From: Streptomyces sp. DHE7-1
Lineage (GTDB): Bacteria; Actinomycetota; Actinomycetes; Streptomycetales; Streptomycetaceae
Direction: 5' to 3'
Length of the DNA: 64,000 nt
Assembly: GCA_016432725.1 (NCBI GenBank)
Contig: JACJDG010000001.1
Span: forward strand, 124,001-188,000
The notes below the pieces were generated by a model, which saw only the letters and a list, made by a program, of their open reading frames with translations, did not search any database and was not told the DNA's origin. Positions within the stretch are counted from its first letter, which is position 1. Each line of letters opens with the position of its first letter. Shown one piece after another: positions 29,401 through 39,003 of this stretch. A program made the translations under genes and the position numbers.

Positions 29401-31546
29401 TCCGTGCCCGCAGCGGTGAGCCACCCTGCGGGGGCTTCTCGTCCTGTTGCGTCAAAGACAGCTCGGTCAGGCGGACCAACCGCAGACCCTGCGCGCAGGT
29501 ATCCGGGGCGGGGACGCCGTATGCGCGGGCGCTGTTGGCCAGCAGTTGCTGGGCGCGCTCGAGGTTCTGCGCATCGGCCGCCAGCAGGTCGGCAAGAGCA
29601 GTGGCTTGTTGTGCAGTGAGACCGGATAGTTCCAGCCCGGACGGGAGGAGCTCGGCCAGTGCCTGTTCCTGTGGTCCAGGTTCAGGTGAGGCTGGGACGG
29701 AGGAGACGGCCAGCTCGGCCCAGTGCGGTCCAAGAAGCCTCTGGGCTGCCCGTTCGGCAGCCTCGACGGCATCGAGCCGCTGCTCGAACTTCCGGATGCC
29801 TTCCGCGACACTGGTCGGATCGGTTCCGAGCCAAGACAGGGGGACAACAGGCCGTTCGGCCCCCAGCCGCAGTGCCTGGACGAGGCACTCGGCATTGGAC
29901 AGACCGTCCCAGTTCATGGCCTCCAGCAGCGGGGCATGTGGCGCCAGGGCACCGCGCAGGACGGCGAGATCCTCCAGGGCCCTCGAGAGTGCGTCCAGTT
30001 CGCCACCGGCTTTACCCAGTCCACGCCAGGCGAACGCCTCGCCCTCAAGGGCGGGGCGCCAGGAACGGGACACCCAGCTCGCGCCGTCGAGGATGCGACG
30101 CAGACGCTCCTCGGTGAGGCCTTCCGCGTCGAACTCCGGCTCCGGGGCGAGCTGCTGCAGGGTGTGCAGCAGTGAGACCCGGCCCAGGACGTCGTGCAGG
30201 GAGCGGTTCATCCCCTCGTGGTGCTCGTTCATTGCGGCGGCGTAGCCGGAAAGCTCGCGGCGCAACTCCTCGGCTTTCAGCAGTTCGTCGCGGCGCGCGG
30301 CCGGGAAGGAACGGCGGGGCGCGGCGAGCGACCGGCCAAGCTCCTGCGCGACCTGCTTGCGGTTGGCCGTGTTGCTGTGCAGGGCAAGGACGTAGTCATC
30401 CAGGCCCACCTGTTCGAGGCGGTTGCGTACCACGTCCAGTGCGGCCGCCTTCTCGCTGACGAATAGGACGCTGCGGCCCTTCTCCAGCAAGCCTGCGATC
30501 ATGTTGGTGATGGTCTGGCTCTTACCGGTGCCGGGTGGGCCATCCATTACGAAACTACGGCCTTCGATCGCGGCGGCCACGCACTGACGCTGGGAAGAGT
30601 CGGCGTCCAGAACAAGCGGAGCCTTCTCCGGCGGCTGCTTCTGGTCGATCTGCTCCAGCGGTACCGGGTCGAAGCCGAACGAGTCCGCGGTGCCAGCCGC
30701 GTCGGCGCCCAGACCGAGGGTGCGCACCAGTGGGCTGCCCAGAACTCGTTGCATGTTGTCCCGCAAGTCCCGGTACATCACCTCCTTGCTGGAGTTGAAA
30801 GCGTCCAGCACCATGCGCTCGCTCACCTGCCAACCGGCACGCGCCGAGACAGCCTTCCGGACCTGCTCCAGCAGAGCCGAGGCATCGGTGAGCTCAATCT
30901 GCTCTGGAGCGGGCCACTCGACACCCAACTCCTCCATCTTGACTGCCAGCGCCGGATTGAAGCTCACTTCTTCATCCTCATTGAGCTCCAGGAGGTAGGA
31001 GTACCCCTTCCATCTACGCAGCCGCACCGGCACCAGCAACAGGGGCGAGGCGACCGGATCGGCGTCGGCAGTCGGCCGCCACTGAAGGAAGCCAACACCG
31101 AGGTAAAGCACCCACAGGCCGTAGTCGTTGTACTTCTCCTGCGCGACGGTCGCCAGACGTTTGAGATGCCTCTCCTGTTCGGCCTGGGTCGCCTTCGTCG
31201 TGTGCAAGGCGAGGCGCGTTGTGCCGGCACCCGTCCGAGAGGCGGGAGTGTCGATGGGACGGCTGCCGGTCGAGGATGCGGCCGCATCACTCGGGCGACC
31301 AGGCTCCCGCTGGACAGCAGCGGAAACGTTCTCCGGCACCGGAGCGAACAGGCAGCCCTTGGGCAGAGCCTCCAGCACCTGCGCCGGCGTCGGCGCGGTG
31401 ATGTCCGCGCCCGCCTGCCTGCCGCTCCGCCGATAGTGCACCAGCCGGTTACGAAAGCCTAGGTCGATCAGGGCCTTCTGCCAGGACTCCAGTAGCGGCT
31501 TCAAAGGATCGGCGCTTGCGGGCTGTCTGGAGCGACGCTGGACCAT
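26484..31546 (-). CDS. DUF4011-type SF1 helicase with C-terminal PD-(D/E)XK/Vsr-like nuclease
   Basis: About 1,687 residues when one base is restored in the G5 run 29430-29434; without it the gene splits at 29288. In order: DUF4011-like N-terminus (LIDLGFRNRLVHYRRSGR, residues about 25-42); Walker A GPPGTGKSQT near 336-345; Walker B DEASQ near 1240; motif VI VAVTRAR; and a C-terminal nuclease (IDLGVRDP, LGIECDGAMYHSS, RDRDRLRE, residues about 1545-1640). I recall that a DUF4011-helicase-Vsr protein was reported as an antiphage gene (Hhe). Cytoplasmic. It is coupled to a Gre-like gene. Confidence 0.85.
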
Positions 31547-31634
31547 GCAAGTGACTCCGTTCGAAACCGATCAGACGGTGTGGAAAAAGTGAAGGATGAG
31601 TGGCGGAAGCATAGTGGGTGCGCTCAACTGGCCG

Positions 31635-32192
31635 TTATGAGAGGCATGGCAGCTTCGCACTCACCGTCACGACGACCTCAGTCGAGTCGTCCTGGCGGCA
31701 ATGCCCGGCCAGGCATGTGACTCGGGACGAGAGTCTCGGCCTCGGCTCGCTACCTGACAACCTAGCCAGGAGGCTGCCCGATCTTGCGTGAGTGGCAGCG
31801 AGCCCTGGCCGGCCTCGCTCTGTGCGCTCACGCCTCGGGACAGCAGCTCTCTTGGTGGTGGGTTCTGTAACTCGCTGGCGTCTGGTGATGTTTTCCTTGC
31901 TGAGCAGTTCGCGCCGCTGGCGGGTGCGGTGGGAGTCGTCAGTGAGGGTGAGGGCATCGGCGTTGGAAGTCGGCGGCAGCCACACGATGTTCTTCACGGT
32001 GAAGGCTTCGGGACCGGCGAGCAGATCGAGCGACGTGCCTGCAGCAAGCGCGGCGCGCCACCATATGGCCATCGCGTTCACGGTTTTATGGGCGTGGCAG
32101 TGGACGCCTCCGGGGGCGCGGACTATGTCCCGCGCCACCGCTAGGATGGGCGAGCGGGGTTGCGCTGGCCCGCCGTCAGTGGAGCCCCGCAC
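31635..32192 (-). CDS. Hypothetical protein upstream of the helicase
   Basis: 185 residues. The first 110 look like a folded protein (NAMAIWWRAALAAGTSLDLL, FTVKNIVWLPPTSNADALTL), while the last 70 are Arg/Ser-rich and may be out of frame. It is on the same strand as the helicase and ends about 90 bases before its start. I do not recognise the family. A plus-strand frame opposite looks like a shadow. Confidence 0.4.
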   Translation of the reverse strand: MRGSTDGGPAQPRSPILAVARDIVRAPGGVHCHAHKTVNAMAIWWRAALAAGTSLDLLAGPEAFTVKNIVWLPPTSNADALTLTDDSHRTRQRRELLSKENITRRQRVTEPTTKRAAVPRRERTERGRPGLAATHARSGSLLARLSGSEPRPRLSSRVTCLAGHCRQDDSTEVVVTVSAKLPCLS

Positions 32193-32219
32193 CTTCGCAG
32201 CGGCACAGTGCCGCTGAAG

Positions 32220-32762
32220 TCACTGTTGCTGACCGTACGAGAGCTTGACTCCCGATTCGAGCTGCTCGCGCACCTTGATCAGCGGGTCCCGGTCGCCGAA
32301 CTGAACGCGGTACTGCGTGGCCCCGCCGGGAGCGCCCCTGACGGACAGAGCCCAAGTACAGCTGCCTGCGACGACCTCGCCCTGGACGCCGTCGGCGAGC
32401 GCGCCTTGAGCCAGTTTGTGCCCGTCCAGGTCAGAGACGGTCACGGGGGTGCCGCCTCGCAAGTCGGCGAAGTCTTCCGTGCCGACGCATCCTTCACCGT
32501 CCTGGCCGTTCACCCAGGAACCGAAGACCGTGACCTTGCCGGATACCGTGAACGCAGGCCCGCTGGGGACATCCGCCTGCCCGGCCGAGGTGGTCCACCA
32601 CACCGTTCCAGTAATGGCCGCGCCGACGGCGGCGCCGACAGCCGCGGCGAGCACGGGATGACCACGTCGGAGTGCGCTTGCCTGGGTGGCTATGGCCGGG
32701 TCGTCTGTGACATGCCAGGAATGATGGCAGGTGACTGGAGCGGTTGACCCGCTACTGCGCAT
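32220..32762 (-). CDS. Membrane-anchored protein with external beta domain
   Basis: 180 residues, one transmembrane helix at about residues 34-56 (PVLAAAVGAAVGAAITGTVW). A domain follows with FTVSGKVTVFGSW, CVGTEDFADLRGGTPVTVSD and a second Cys in AGSCTWALSV, probably a disulphide-stabilised fold outside the membrane. The far N-terminus may be over-extended. Conserved type in Streptomyces without assigned function. It is transcribed toward 31635-32192. Confidence 0.7.
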   Translation of the reverse strand: MRSSGSTAPVTCHHSWHVTDDPAIATQASALRRGHPVLAAAVGAAVGAAITGTVWWTTSAGQADVPSGPAFTVSGKVTVFGSWVNGQDGEGCVGTEDFADLRGGTPVTVSDLDGHKLAQGALADGVQGEVVAGSCTWALSVRGAPGGATQYRVQFGDRDPLIKVREQLESGVKLSYGQQQ

Positions 32763-32892
32763 GCAGGCCGAGTGAGAGCGCGCTTGAGCCGGTCATCGCG
32801 GAGGCCGCGACCCCTCTGGCCCGGCCCGGGCTGCGCTGGCGCTTCCGTTATTGTTCATTCTTCTACCAACCAGGGGCGCGTTGAGGGGGCCA

Positions 32893-34231
32893 GTGGAACG
32901 CGGTAAGTGTCCGGTATGTGGACGAAGAGCACCGGCGAACGATGGGGTCATCGGCGTCCACGGCACGGGTGGTGCCGGAGGCTGCCCTGGCCTCGGCCGG
33001 AGGCCCGTGGGCTGGCAGCCGCCGAAGCAGGCCGTGATAGCAGCGGCCGATGACAGTGACACTCCAGGCCGGCCGACACTGCGGTCGCCGGGCGATCGCC
33101 GTGTCGAGTCGACTATGGGGCTGCTTGGCTGCGTAGCGGTGATGGCACTGCTCGTCATGATTGTGGGCGCGTTCGTGTCCGACGTCGTGTGGGGGAGCGC
33201 GACGGTCGTCTTCCTCCTCACCACGTCTACTGCGTTGCTGCTCGGCAAGACACCTGCCGGTCGGCGCAATGCCGCCCGCGATGAACGTGACGTGGCCCGC
33301 CGGACCCGGGAGCAGGCCCAAGCCGCTGCGGAAGCCGAGCGAGAGCGGCAGGCGGCTGCCGCCGCTCTCGAAAAGCGCCGGGCACGCGAAGCGGCGCGGG
33401 CGATGCGACGCGCGGTGCGGGAACTGCTCGACGATCTCCCGCCGCGGGAACGCCCCAGGACGAGGCGATCGCCTACTGTTTGGAGCAGACGCTCGATGCG
33501 CGCAATCCACGCCTTCAGGCGGAGGCGGAGCGTCTCGCCCGCCGGCATGTCGCCGTGGACGAACGCATCCTGTGTGTCGAGCAGTCGGTGACCGAGGGAG
33601 AGAACGCCCCGCACTGCTTATCCTCACCGACCGGGGAGCGGCCGTATCGGACCAGGGCTTTGCCTACCGGTTCGATCCCCGACCCGAGGACGTGTGGGAG
33701 ATGCCCGAGATACCGATGGGACATCTGCGCGTCGGGGAGTTGAGGTTCCAGTTCTCCCCCTATTCACGCCTGCGGGTAGCGCTGGCGGCCCGCGAAAAAG
33801 CCGCTGCGCAGACCGCACCGCCCGCTGCCGCTGCCCATCGCCCCGAGCAGCGGCTGATCCGCGATGCCCGGGATGCGGAACTCGCGGCCGTCGACTGGAT
33901 GCGCTACCTGGGCTTCACCGACGCCGCGGCCACCCCTGTCGGCGCGGACGGGGGCATAGACGTCCTCGCCGAGCGCGCTGTGGCCCAGGTGAAGAAGGAA
34001 GGCAGCCGTACCACCCGCCCCACCGTTCAGCAACTCCACGGTGTCGCGGCCGCCAAGCAGCGCGCCGCACTGTTCTTCTCGATGGCCGGCTACACCCCGC
34101 CGGCCATTACATGGGCAACCCAGCAGGACGTCGCCCTCTTCCAGTACGACCTGCAGGAAACACCCCAACCCATCAACCCGCCCGCCCTGCGCCTGCTGGA
34201 CGCGGCCGACGAGCACCGGCAGGCACGGTAG
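32893..34231 (+). CDS. Membrane-anchored Mrr-like restriction endonuclease
   Basis: The GTG at 32893 follows GAGGGGG. Two frameshifts (near 33450 and 33600) must be restored; total about 446 residues. In order: a CPVC motif (residues 6-9), a Pro/Gly-rich linker, two transmembrane helices at about residues 75-118, an Arg/Glu/Ala coiled coil (120-190), then the Mrr catalytic domain near the end. There MRYLGFTDAA, GADGGIDVLAE and AVAQVKKEG supply the GID and QxK residues of PD-(D/E)XK nucleases. Mrr enzymes cut modified DNA. Membrane tethering suggests attack on incoming DNA. Confidence 0.75.
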
Positions 34232-34320
34232 GCAAGCTTCTACAGGCAGATACGCCGAAGGGGCGGCAGACGCGCGGCCAGGCGACTACCGTCTCTTCTT
34301 CGGTGATCAAGGGGGACAGG

Positions 34321-35532
34321 ATGCAGACGACGTCGCTGCGCAAGGGAGAGAACAGAGCGCTGTTAACAGCGCGGACGGTGCTGTCGGTGTCTGTACAGGG
34401 TCTCGCCGTGGACGTGTCTGCGCTGCTGCTCGGGCCTGATGGCAAGGTTCGCGCCGATCATGACCTGGTCTTCTACAACCACCCGGCTCAGGACGGTGTC
34501 TCCATCGAGGGCGCGGCGGTGACGGCGGAGCTCTCCCGCGTGCCGGTAGACGTGCACCGCGTCGTGATTGTGGTGAGTGTGGACCCACTGCAGCCAGGCG
34601 CCGCCTTCACCCGAGCACCCCAGCTGTCGATCACCCAGAGCGGCGCCACCCCATTATCGTTCACCGCGCCGGACTTCGAGGCGGGGGAGACGGTCGTGGT
34701 CCTGGCGGAGCTCTACCGCCGCGGTGACGGCTGGAAGGCGCGGGCTGTAGGGCAGGGCTACGCCTCCGGTCTTGCGGGACTGGCAACCGACTACGGCGTC
34801 GACGTCGATCCCGAACCCGCTGTAGCGCCGCTTTCCACGCCGACACGCACCACCACCGCCGCCGCGGTGGACCTGACGAAGGTGGAACGGCGAGCTCCGG
34901 GTCTGTTGGCGCCCGTGCGACAGGCCGGCCAAGCCCTCGCCGACCGGGGTATCACAGGGCGGCGAGCTGCCGTTTACCTCATCCTCGATCACGACTGGCA
35001 CATGGAGGAGCTGTACGAGTCGTTCGCCGTGCAGGCCTTCGCGGAACGCGTATTGGCTCTGTCGGCCAACCTCGACGACGACGGCACGGTGCCCGTGATC
35101 TTCTCCAGTGGGCAAGAGCCATTCCTGGAGGAGATCCGGTTGGACAACTACCGCGGCCGTATCGGGCAGCTGCACACCCAGGTCGACTGGGGCTGGGGCA
35201 ACGTTGCCGACGCCATGCGCCGCGCGGTCAGCCACTATCAGGAGTCCGGCGCCGCAGACCCTGCCTTCATCGTGACTCAGGTCGGTGACGAGCCCTGGGA
35301 CAAAGCAGAGGTCCGCTCCATGCTGCAGAACACCGCCTCACTGGGGGTCTTCTGGCTGTTTGTGGGATTCGGCCGCGGCAAGCTCGCCTTCTACAAGAAC
35401 CTCAACGCCTCCGCCTCAGCCACCTACACCAACGTCGCGTTCTACGACGCCAGCAAAAACCCGGGCTCAGTACCCGGCGAGCGATTCTACACCGGTCTTG
35501 TCGACGCCTTTGCTACCTGGATGCGACCGTGA
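34321..35532 (+). CDS. TerD-vWA domain protein with altered MIDAS
   Basis: 403 residues from the ATG at 34321, with GGGGGACAGG upstream. Residues 1-165 are a TerD-like calcium-binding domain (SALLLGPDGKVRADHDLVFY, ELSRVPVDVHRVVIVVSVD). A linker (170-190) leads to a von Willebrand A domain (residues about 220-400). The usual DxSGSM metal site at the start of the vWA domain is replaced by DHDWHM, and the later Thr loop reads WGWGNV, so metal binding is doubtful. TerD-vWA proteins belong to stress and phage-response loci. It follows the Mrr gene with about 90 bases between. Confidence 0.85.
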   Translation: MQTTSLRKGENRALLTARTVLSVSVQGLAVDVSALLLGPDGKVRADHDLVFYNHPAQDGVSIEGAAVTAELSRVPVDVHRVVIVVSVDPLQPGAAFTRAPQLSITQSGATPLSFTAPDFEAGETVVVLAELYRRGDGWKARAVGQGYASGLAGLATDYGVDVDPEPAVAPLSTPTRTTTAAAVDLTKVERRAPGLLAPVRQAGQALADRGITGRRAAVYLILDHDWHMEELYESFAVQAFAERVLALSANLDDDGTVPVIFSSGQEPFLEEIRLDNYRGRIGQLHTQVDWGWGNVADAMRRAVSHYQESGAADPAFIVTQVGDEPWDKAEVRSMLQNTASLGVFWLFVGFGRGKLAFYKNLNASASATYTNVAFYDASKNPGSVPGERFYTGLVDAFATWMRP

Positions 35533-35673
35533 CCGGCGGGTCGAAGCAGTCGGCCTGAGAGGGGACGACGTAGTCGGTCTTCAGGCCGGTGCGGGAGGCG
35601 CCGGTCTGTTTTCCCACGGTCCGATGGGTCGCTTCTCAGCCCCGCCGACTGCTAGTTCGGTCAACAGGGCTGG

Positions 35674-36297
35674 CTACGCCTTCACTGGCTTTGTCCATGA
35701 GAACGGACAGCAGATGTTCACAGCTACGGGAGGCGTCAGAGCGCACCGAGGATTCGAACGCGGCTTGAGTTTCGACCCGAGAAGCGGCCCCCAGGGCTCG
35801 GCAGGCGGTGTACGGCCCTGCCGAAACCCGTCCCAACATAGTCGCGACGTTCCCGCCAATGTGCGGCGCCGACTGTGTCGGAGCCGCACTGGCGGCCTGG
35901 ACGGCTCAGTGGTCGCCCGGCGGGGCACGAGGCGTGGCAGTGGCTGATGCCAGTCTCCCAGCCTCGTGAGGAGAAACTGGCGAGCGAGAGAACGAATGTC
36001 GTCCCACACCGAATCCGTGGCCAGAGCGTTGTCCCAGGGGCCGACGCGGTGGGTGCCATCGATCTCGCCGATGCGACGGCCGATGGCCCGAAGGTGACGC
36101 TGATCCTCAGGCTCGAAGGCTCCGCGGACCGCGAGCCCTTCGGACACGCGGCACATGAGCTCCACCTCTTCAACGACGTCCTTCGTTTCCAGCTCACGCT
36201 CGCCCAGCCAGGCAAGTTGATCTCGGGTGTCGGCCGCCAAGAGCGCCGTGATGCGCAGCGTCCAGGTGCGCAGGTTCGCGTCGCCGAGATGGTTCAT
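35674..36297 (-). pseudogene. Hypothetical protein truncated at an inverted repeat
   Basis: Starts at the ATG at 36297 (MNHLGDANLRTWTLRITALL). The helical, acidic N-terminal 140 residues look genuine (LETKDVVEEVELMCRVSEGL, EPEDQRHLRAIGRRIGEIDG). The remaining 65 or so are foreign and run into the repeat at 35683-35740, so the true C-terminus is missing. No family recognised. The fragment sits between two inverted copies of a res-like sequence. Confidence 0.5.
35683..35740 (+). repeat. Res-like repeat, left inverted copy
   Basis: Contains GAGAACGGACAGCAGATGTT. An inverted copy lies at 36427-36483, next to a resolvase gene. About 46 of 52 bases match between copies. Confidence 0.75.
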
Positions 36298-36426
36298 GCG
36301 TGCATGATCGCACCCAGCATCCGCAATCGTGTTCGGGAGCACGGAGGGCGGTAACGGCCTGCACGGCGGTCGCGGAGGGTTGAAGCGGAATTGCTACTGC
36401 TGCAATCGAACAGTGCCAGACGGCGG

Positions 36427-36483
36427 CGCCTCCCATAGTCGTGAACATCTGCTGTCCGTTCTCATGAACACAGCCAGTGATTG
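36427..36483 (-). repeat. Res-like repeat, right inverted copy, beside resolvase
   Basis: Complement of 35683-35740. Its position just upstream of the resolvase start (36539) is where a Tn3-type resolution site would be. Confidence 0.7.
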
Positions 36484-36538
36484 CTGACAGGGTTTGATGA
36501 CAGACAGGGTTCGATCCTCCGTACGGGAGGGGCCCTCG

Positions 36539-36712
36539 GTGGCGAACCTGGCCTACAAGCGGGTCTCGACCGACCAGCAGTCGACCGCCCGGCAGAACCT
36601 CGTCCTGGACGAGGCCGGGATCGAGGACCCGGTCGTCTTCGAGGAGGACCCGGGAACCTCCAGCCGCCTCCACCCCCTTCAGCGCCCGAAGTTCCGCGAA
36701 CTGCTCACCTAA
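36539..36712 (+). pseudogene. N-terminal fragment of a serine resolvase
   Basis: The GTG at 36539 is preceded by GGAGGGGCC. The product begins VANLAYKRVSTDQQS, in which RVS holds the catalytic serine of the resolvase/invertase family, then NLVLDEAGIEDPVVFEEDPG and FRELLT. It is cut at about residue 57 by the IS element beginning at 36712. No DNA-binding domain remains. Probably the tnpR of a Tn3-like element. Confidence 0.85.
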
Positions 36713-36743
36713 GTGCTGTCCCGTAATCCCTCGAGGCTGAGGG

Positions 36744-37153
36744 TCATGTCGTGCCCGGGTCGGCGCCGATGGCACCGGCCGAGCGCAGCGAACGTCCGAG
36801 GTCTCCGGTGAGGATGCGGGGGTGGCGCCGCCACCACCACAGGTCGGGGCCAGGCAGCCTGTGGAAATGATCGAGTGCGTGGCCGTCGTCGACAGTCGCG
36901 GCCTTGTACTGCGCGTCCAAGGCTTTGATCCGCGGGTCCAGAGCTGGACGACGTGTTCGTCCAGCAGGAGCCACGCCTCGTGCAGCCAGTTTCGGCAGTA
37001 GAGGTCATTGGTGTACTCGTAGATGTCGTCGCCGTAGCCGCGCTCGATGGCGCTCACCAGGGCAGCCCAGGCGTTCACCCTTTCGGCGACCGTGAACGCC
37101 GACCTCCAGCCGCGCTGGTGCAACAGCTCTCCCACCTCGGTTTCAGTAGCCAC
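36744..37153 (-). pseudogene. Passenger gene of the IS5-type element, one frameshift
   Basis: GTG start at 37153. The product reads VGELLHQRGWRSAFTVAERV, GYGDDIYEYTNDLYCRNWL and WLLLDEHVVQ. One base is missing near 36940, after which it continues LDPRIKALDAQYKAATVDDG and PDLWWWRRHPRILTGDLG to 36744, about 136 residues. Soluble and aromatic-rich. I cannot name the family. It lies fully between the transposon tips, divergent from the transposase, and so moves with it. Confidence 0.65.
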
Positions 37154-37252
37154 GGGCGTGAGGCTCTCATGCCGAATCCGTCCGGGCGACCGAGATGTGT
37201 CCCGTCAGAGGACGGCGGCCCCGCCCCATGATCAAGGTGAGACGATCTCGCC

Positions 37253-38019
37253 GTGGCTGGTGTAATCACGGCGTCGGAGCCATCCTGGATAGCCCTGTTC
37301 AGCGGGCTGAGCCCGAGGCAGTTCGGGAAGCTGGTAGCCGTTCTGAGGCGCCAGGGTGCTGACGCCGTCCGCAAGGGCCGGCCGTGGAGCCTTCCGGAGG
37401 ACCGGGCCCTGCTGGTCGCGGCCTACTGGCGCACGAACCTGACCATGCGCCAACTCGCCCCGCTGTTCGGGGTGTCCAAGTCGGCAGCGGACCGCATCAT
37501 CGACCACCTCGGGCCGATGCTCGCCCTCCAGCCCCGCAAGCGGTTCGCCAAAAACACCGTGCTCATCGTGGACGGCACCCTGGTCCCCACCCGGGATCAC
37601 ACCATCGCCGAGCGGTCGAAGAACTACCGATACTCCACCAACCACCAGGTCGTCATCGACGCCGACACCCGCCTGATCGTCGTGGTCGGTCGACCGCTCG
37701 CCGGGAATCGCAACGACTGCAGGGCCTGGGAGGAATCCGGCGCCAAGGCTGCCGTGGGCAACATCATTACGATCGCCGACGGCGGCTACCCAGGCACCGG
37801 ACTCGTCATCCCTCACCGCCGGCAGCGCGGCCAAAGCGAACTCCCAGGCTGGAAGGAGGACCACAACAAGTCCCACAAACAGGTCCGCGCCGCGTCGAGC
37901 CCGTCTTCGCCCGCATGAAGACCTGGAAGATCCTCCGCGATTGTCGTTTGAAGGGCGACGGTGTCCATCACGCCATGCTCGGCATCGCGCGGATGCACAA
38001 CCTCGCCCTTGCCGGGTAA
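37253..38019 (+). CDS. IS5-type transposase (DDE superfamily), one-base frameshift near the end
   Basis: About 255 residues. The N-terminal region (SGLSPRQFGKLVAVLRRQG) and HTH (MRQLAPLFGVSKSAADRIID) are followed by the DDE domain: VLIVDGTLVPTRDH, NNH/VVIDADTRLIVVV, IADGGYPGTGL and, after a shift at about 37890, RVEPVFARMKTWKILRD, which supplies the final acid. It ends in MLGIARMHNLALAG. The start is the GTG at 37253. If the missing base is real it is inactive; if it is a sequencing error, active. Confidence 0.85.
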
Positions 38020-38087
38020 GCCAGCGGGTCCCACCGCGGGCAACCGTGCTTGAGTCAACCCGAAGATCATTTACGGGACAGCGCTTA

Positions 38088-38341
38088 GTCCCGGCCACGG
38101 GCCGCGTCTGGGGACTTGTGTGTTGAGGCCCTACGGCTGCAAGAGTGCGGCTCGACTGACTGGTAGCTTCGGTATGGTCGGCGACGACCCGGGGGCAGTG
38201 ACCCTTTCCCGGCCCCTAGTCGCTGCGGCTTTCACACAGTAGCCCCCGCCGGGACGGGGGAACCTGCGGGGGTAGGCAGTGTGGCGCGGACGGCTCGCGG
38301 CTTCCGCGCGCCGCGTTCAGGCCGCAGGCAGGTGGCCGTCT
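38088..38341. other. No gene; possible promoter/terminator DNA
   Basis: GC-rich stretch with a C/G-rich palindromic area (about 38245-38275). Nothing codes convincingly. Confidence 0.35.
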
Positions 38342-38715
38342 TCAGCCAGTCTGCCCTCGTCGGCTGCCTCCATCTCGGGTTGGGTGACGAGGTGACCTCT
38401 TCCCCAAGATGCGTTCCCGTGCTTCGCCGGCGAGGATGCTCTGCTTGTACTCCCATAGCTTGTTCCGATCCTCGCGCGTCAGGTCCGGGGGAGTTTCCCC
38501 ACCTCGTCCCAGGCTGCTGCGCGGGCCGCTCTAGCGGCAGGCCAGTCCTCACGCATGATGGCCCTACTAACCTCACTCAACGCTCGCGTCAGTGGTCTGC
38601 GGGCTTCTTTCTGCGTCTTTGTGAACCCTGGGAACTGCGGCTGCTTGGCCCGGCGCTGTTCCCAGGCGGGTCCGCCAGTGGTGAGGCGGACGCGCGGACG
38701 TCCCCTACTCGTCAT
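38342..38715 (-). pseudogene. Hypothetical basic protein, one frameshift
   Basis: The ATG at 38715 (MTSRGRPRVRLTTGGPAWEQ) is followed by a Lys/Arg-rich helical region (KTQKEARRPLTRALSEVSRA). A missing base in the run 38497-38500 separates it from TPPDLTREDRNKLWEYKQSI and LAGEARERIL. The restored length is about 124 residues. Soluble, basic, possibly nucleic-acid binding, but I do not recognise it. Confidence 0.5.
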
Positions 38716-38846
38716 CAGGTCGCTCCTCAGTGTGGAGTTGTTCGGGGCGGCGAGGGCGTAAGCGGGGCGGTTGTCGAGGGGCTGGGTCTTGCACGAGCAC
38801 ACCATCCCCATGGTTGCTCTGCGTTGATCCGAAGTGAGACTGGCCG

Positions 38847-38888
38847 GTGACATCCAATTCTGACATCCACGGCCTCGAACGTCAGCGG
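38847..38888 (+). repeat. Dispersed TGACATC repeat, family D copy 4
   Basis: Two TGACATCCA units followed by CGGCCTCGAACGTCAGCGG; close to the copy at 54171-54213. Confidence 0.6.
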
Positions 38889-39003
38889 TTGTACACACGC
38901 ATCGGAGACCAGTCCGAACATGGAGGCGACGTGCTGATCGAACTCTTAGAACGGCTAACACAATGAGGTACGTCAGCCCTGGTCGCCGTGCCTCGTAGGC
39001 GAG

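Larger units (their letters stand above)
36712..38085. mobile_element. IS5-type (IS427-like) element with a passenger gene
   Basis: The ends read AGTGCTGTCCCGTAA (left) and AGCGCTGTCCCGTAA (right, complemented), flanked by TA at 36710-36711 and 38086-38087. The restored target is CTAG, as in TA-duplicating IS5 subgroups. The 1,374-bp element contains a plus-strand transposase and a divergent minus-strand passenger gene ending 32 bases from the left tip. It interrupts a resolvase gene. A fragment of a sister copy lies at 9396-9587. Confidence 0.88.

Noticed and set aside
31792..32217. Plus-strand frame opposite 31635-32192
   Set aside because: Ser/Arg-rich composition typical of a shadow; the minus strand reads better.
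33694..34320. In-frame upstream extension of the TerD-vWA gene
   Set aside because: It overlaps the Mrr coding region in another frame, and a strong ribosome site precedes the ATG at 34321.
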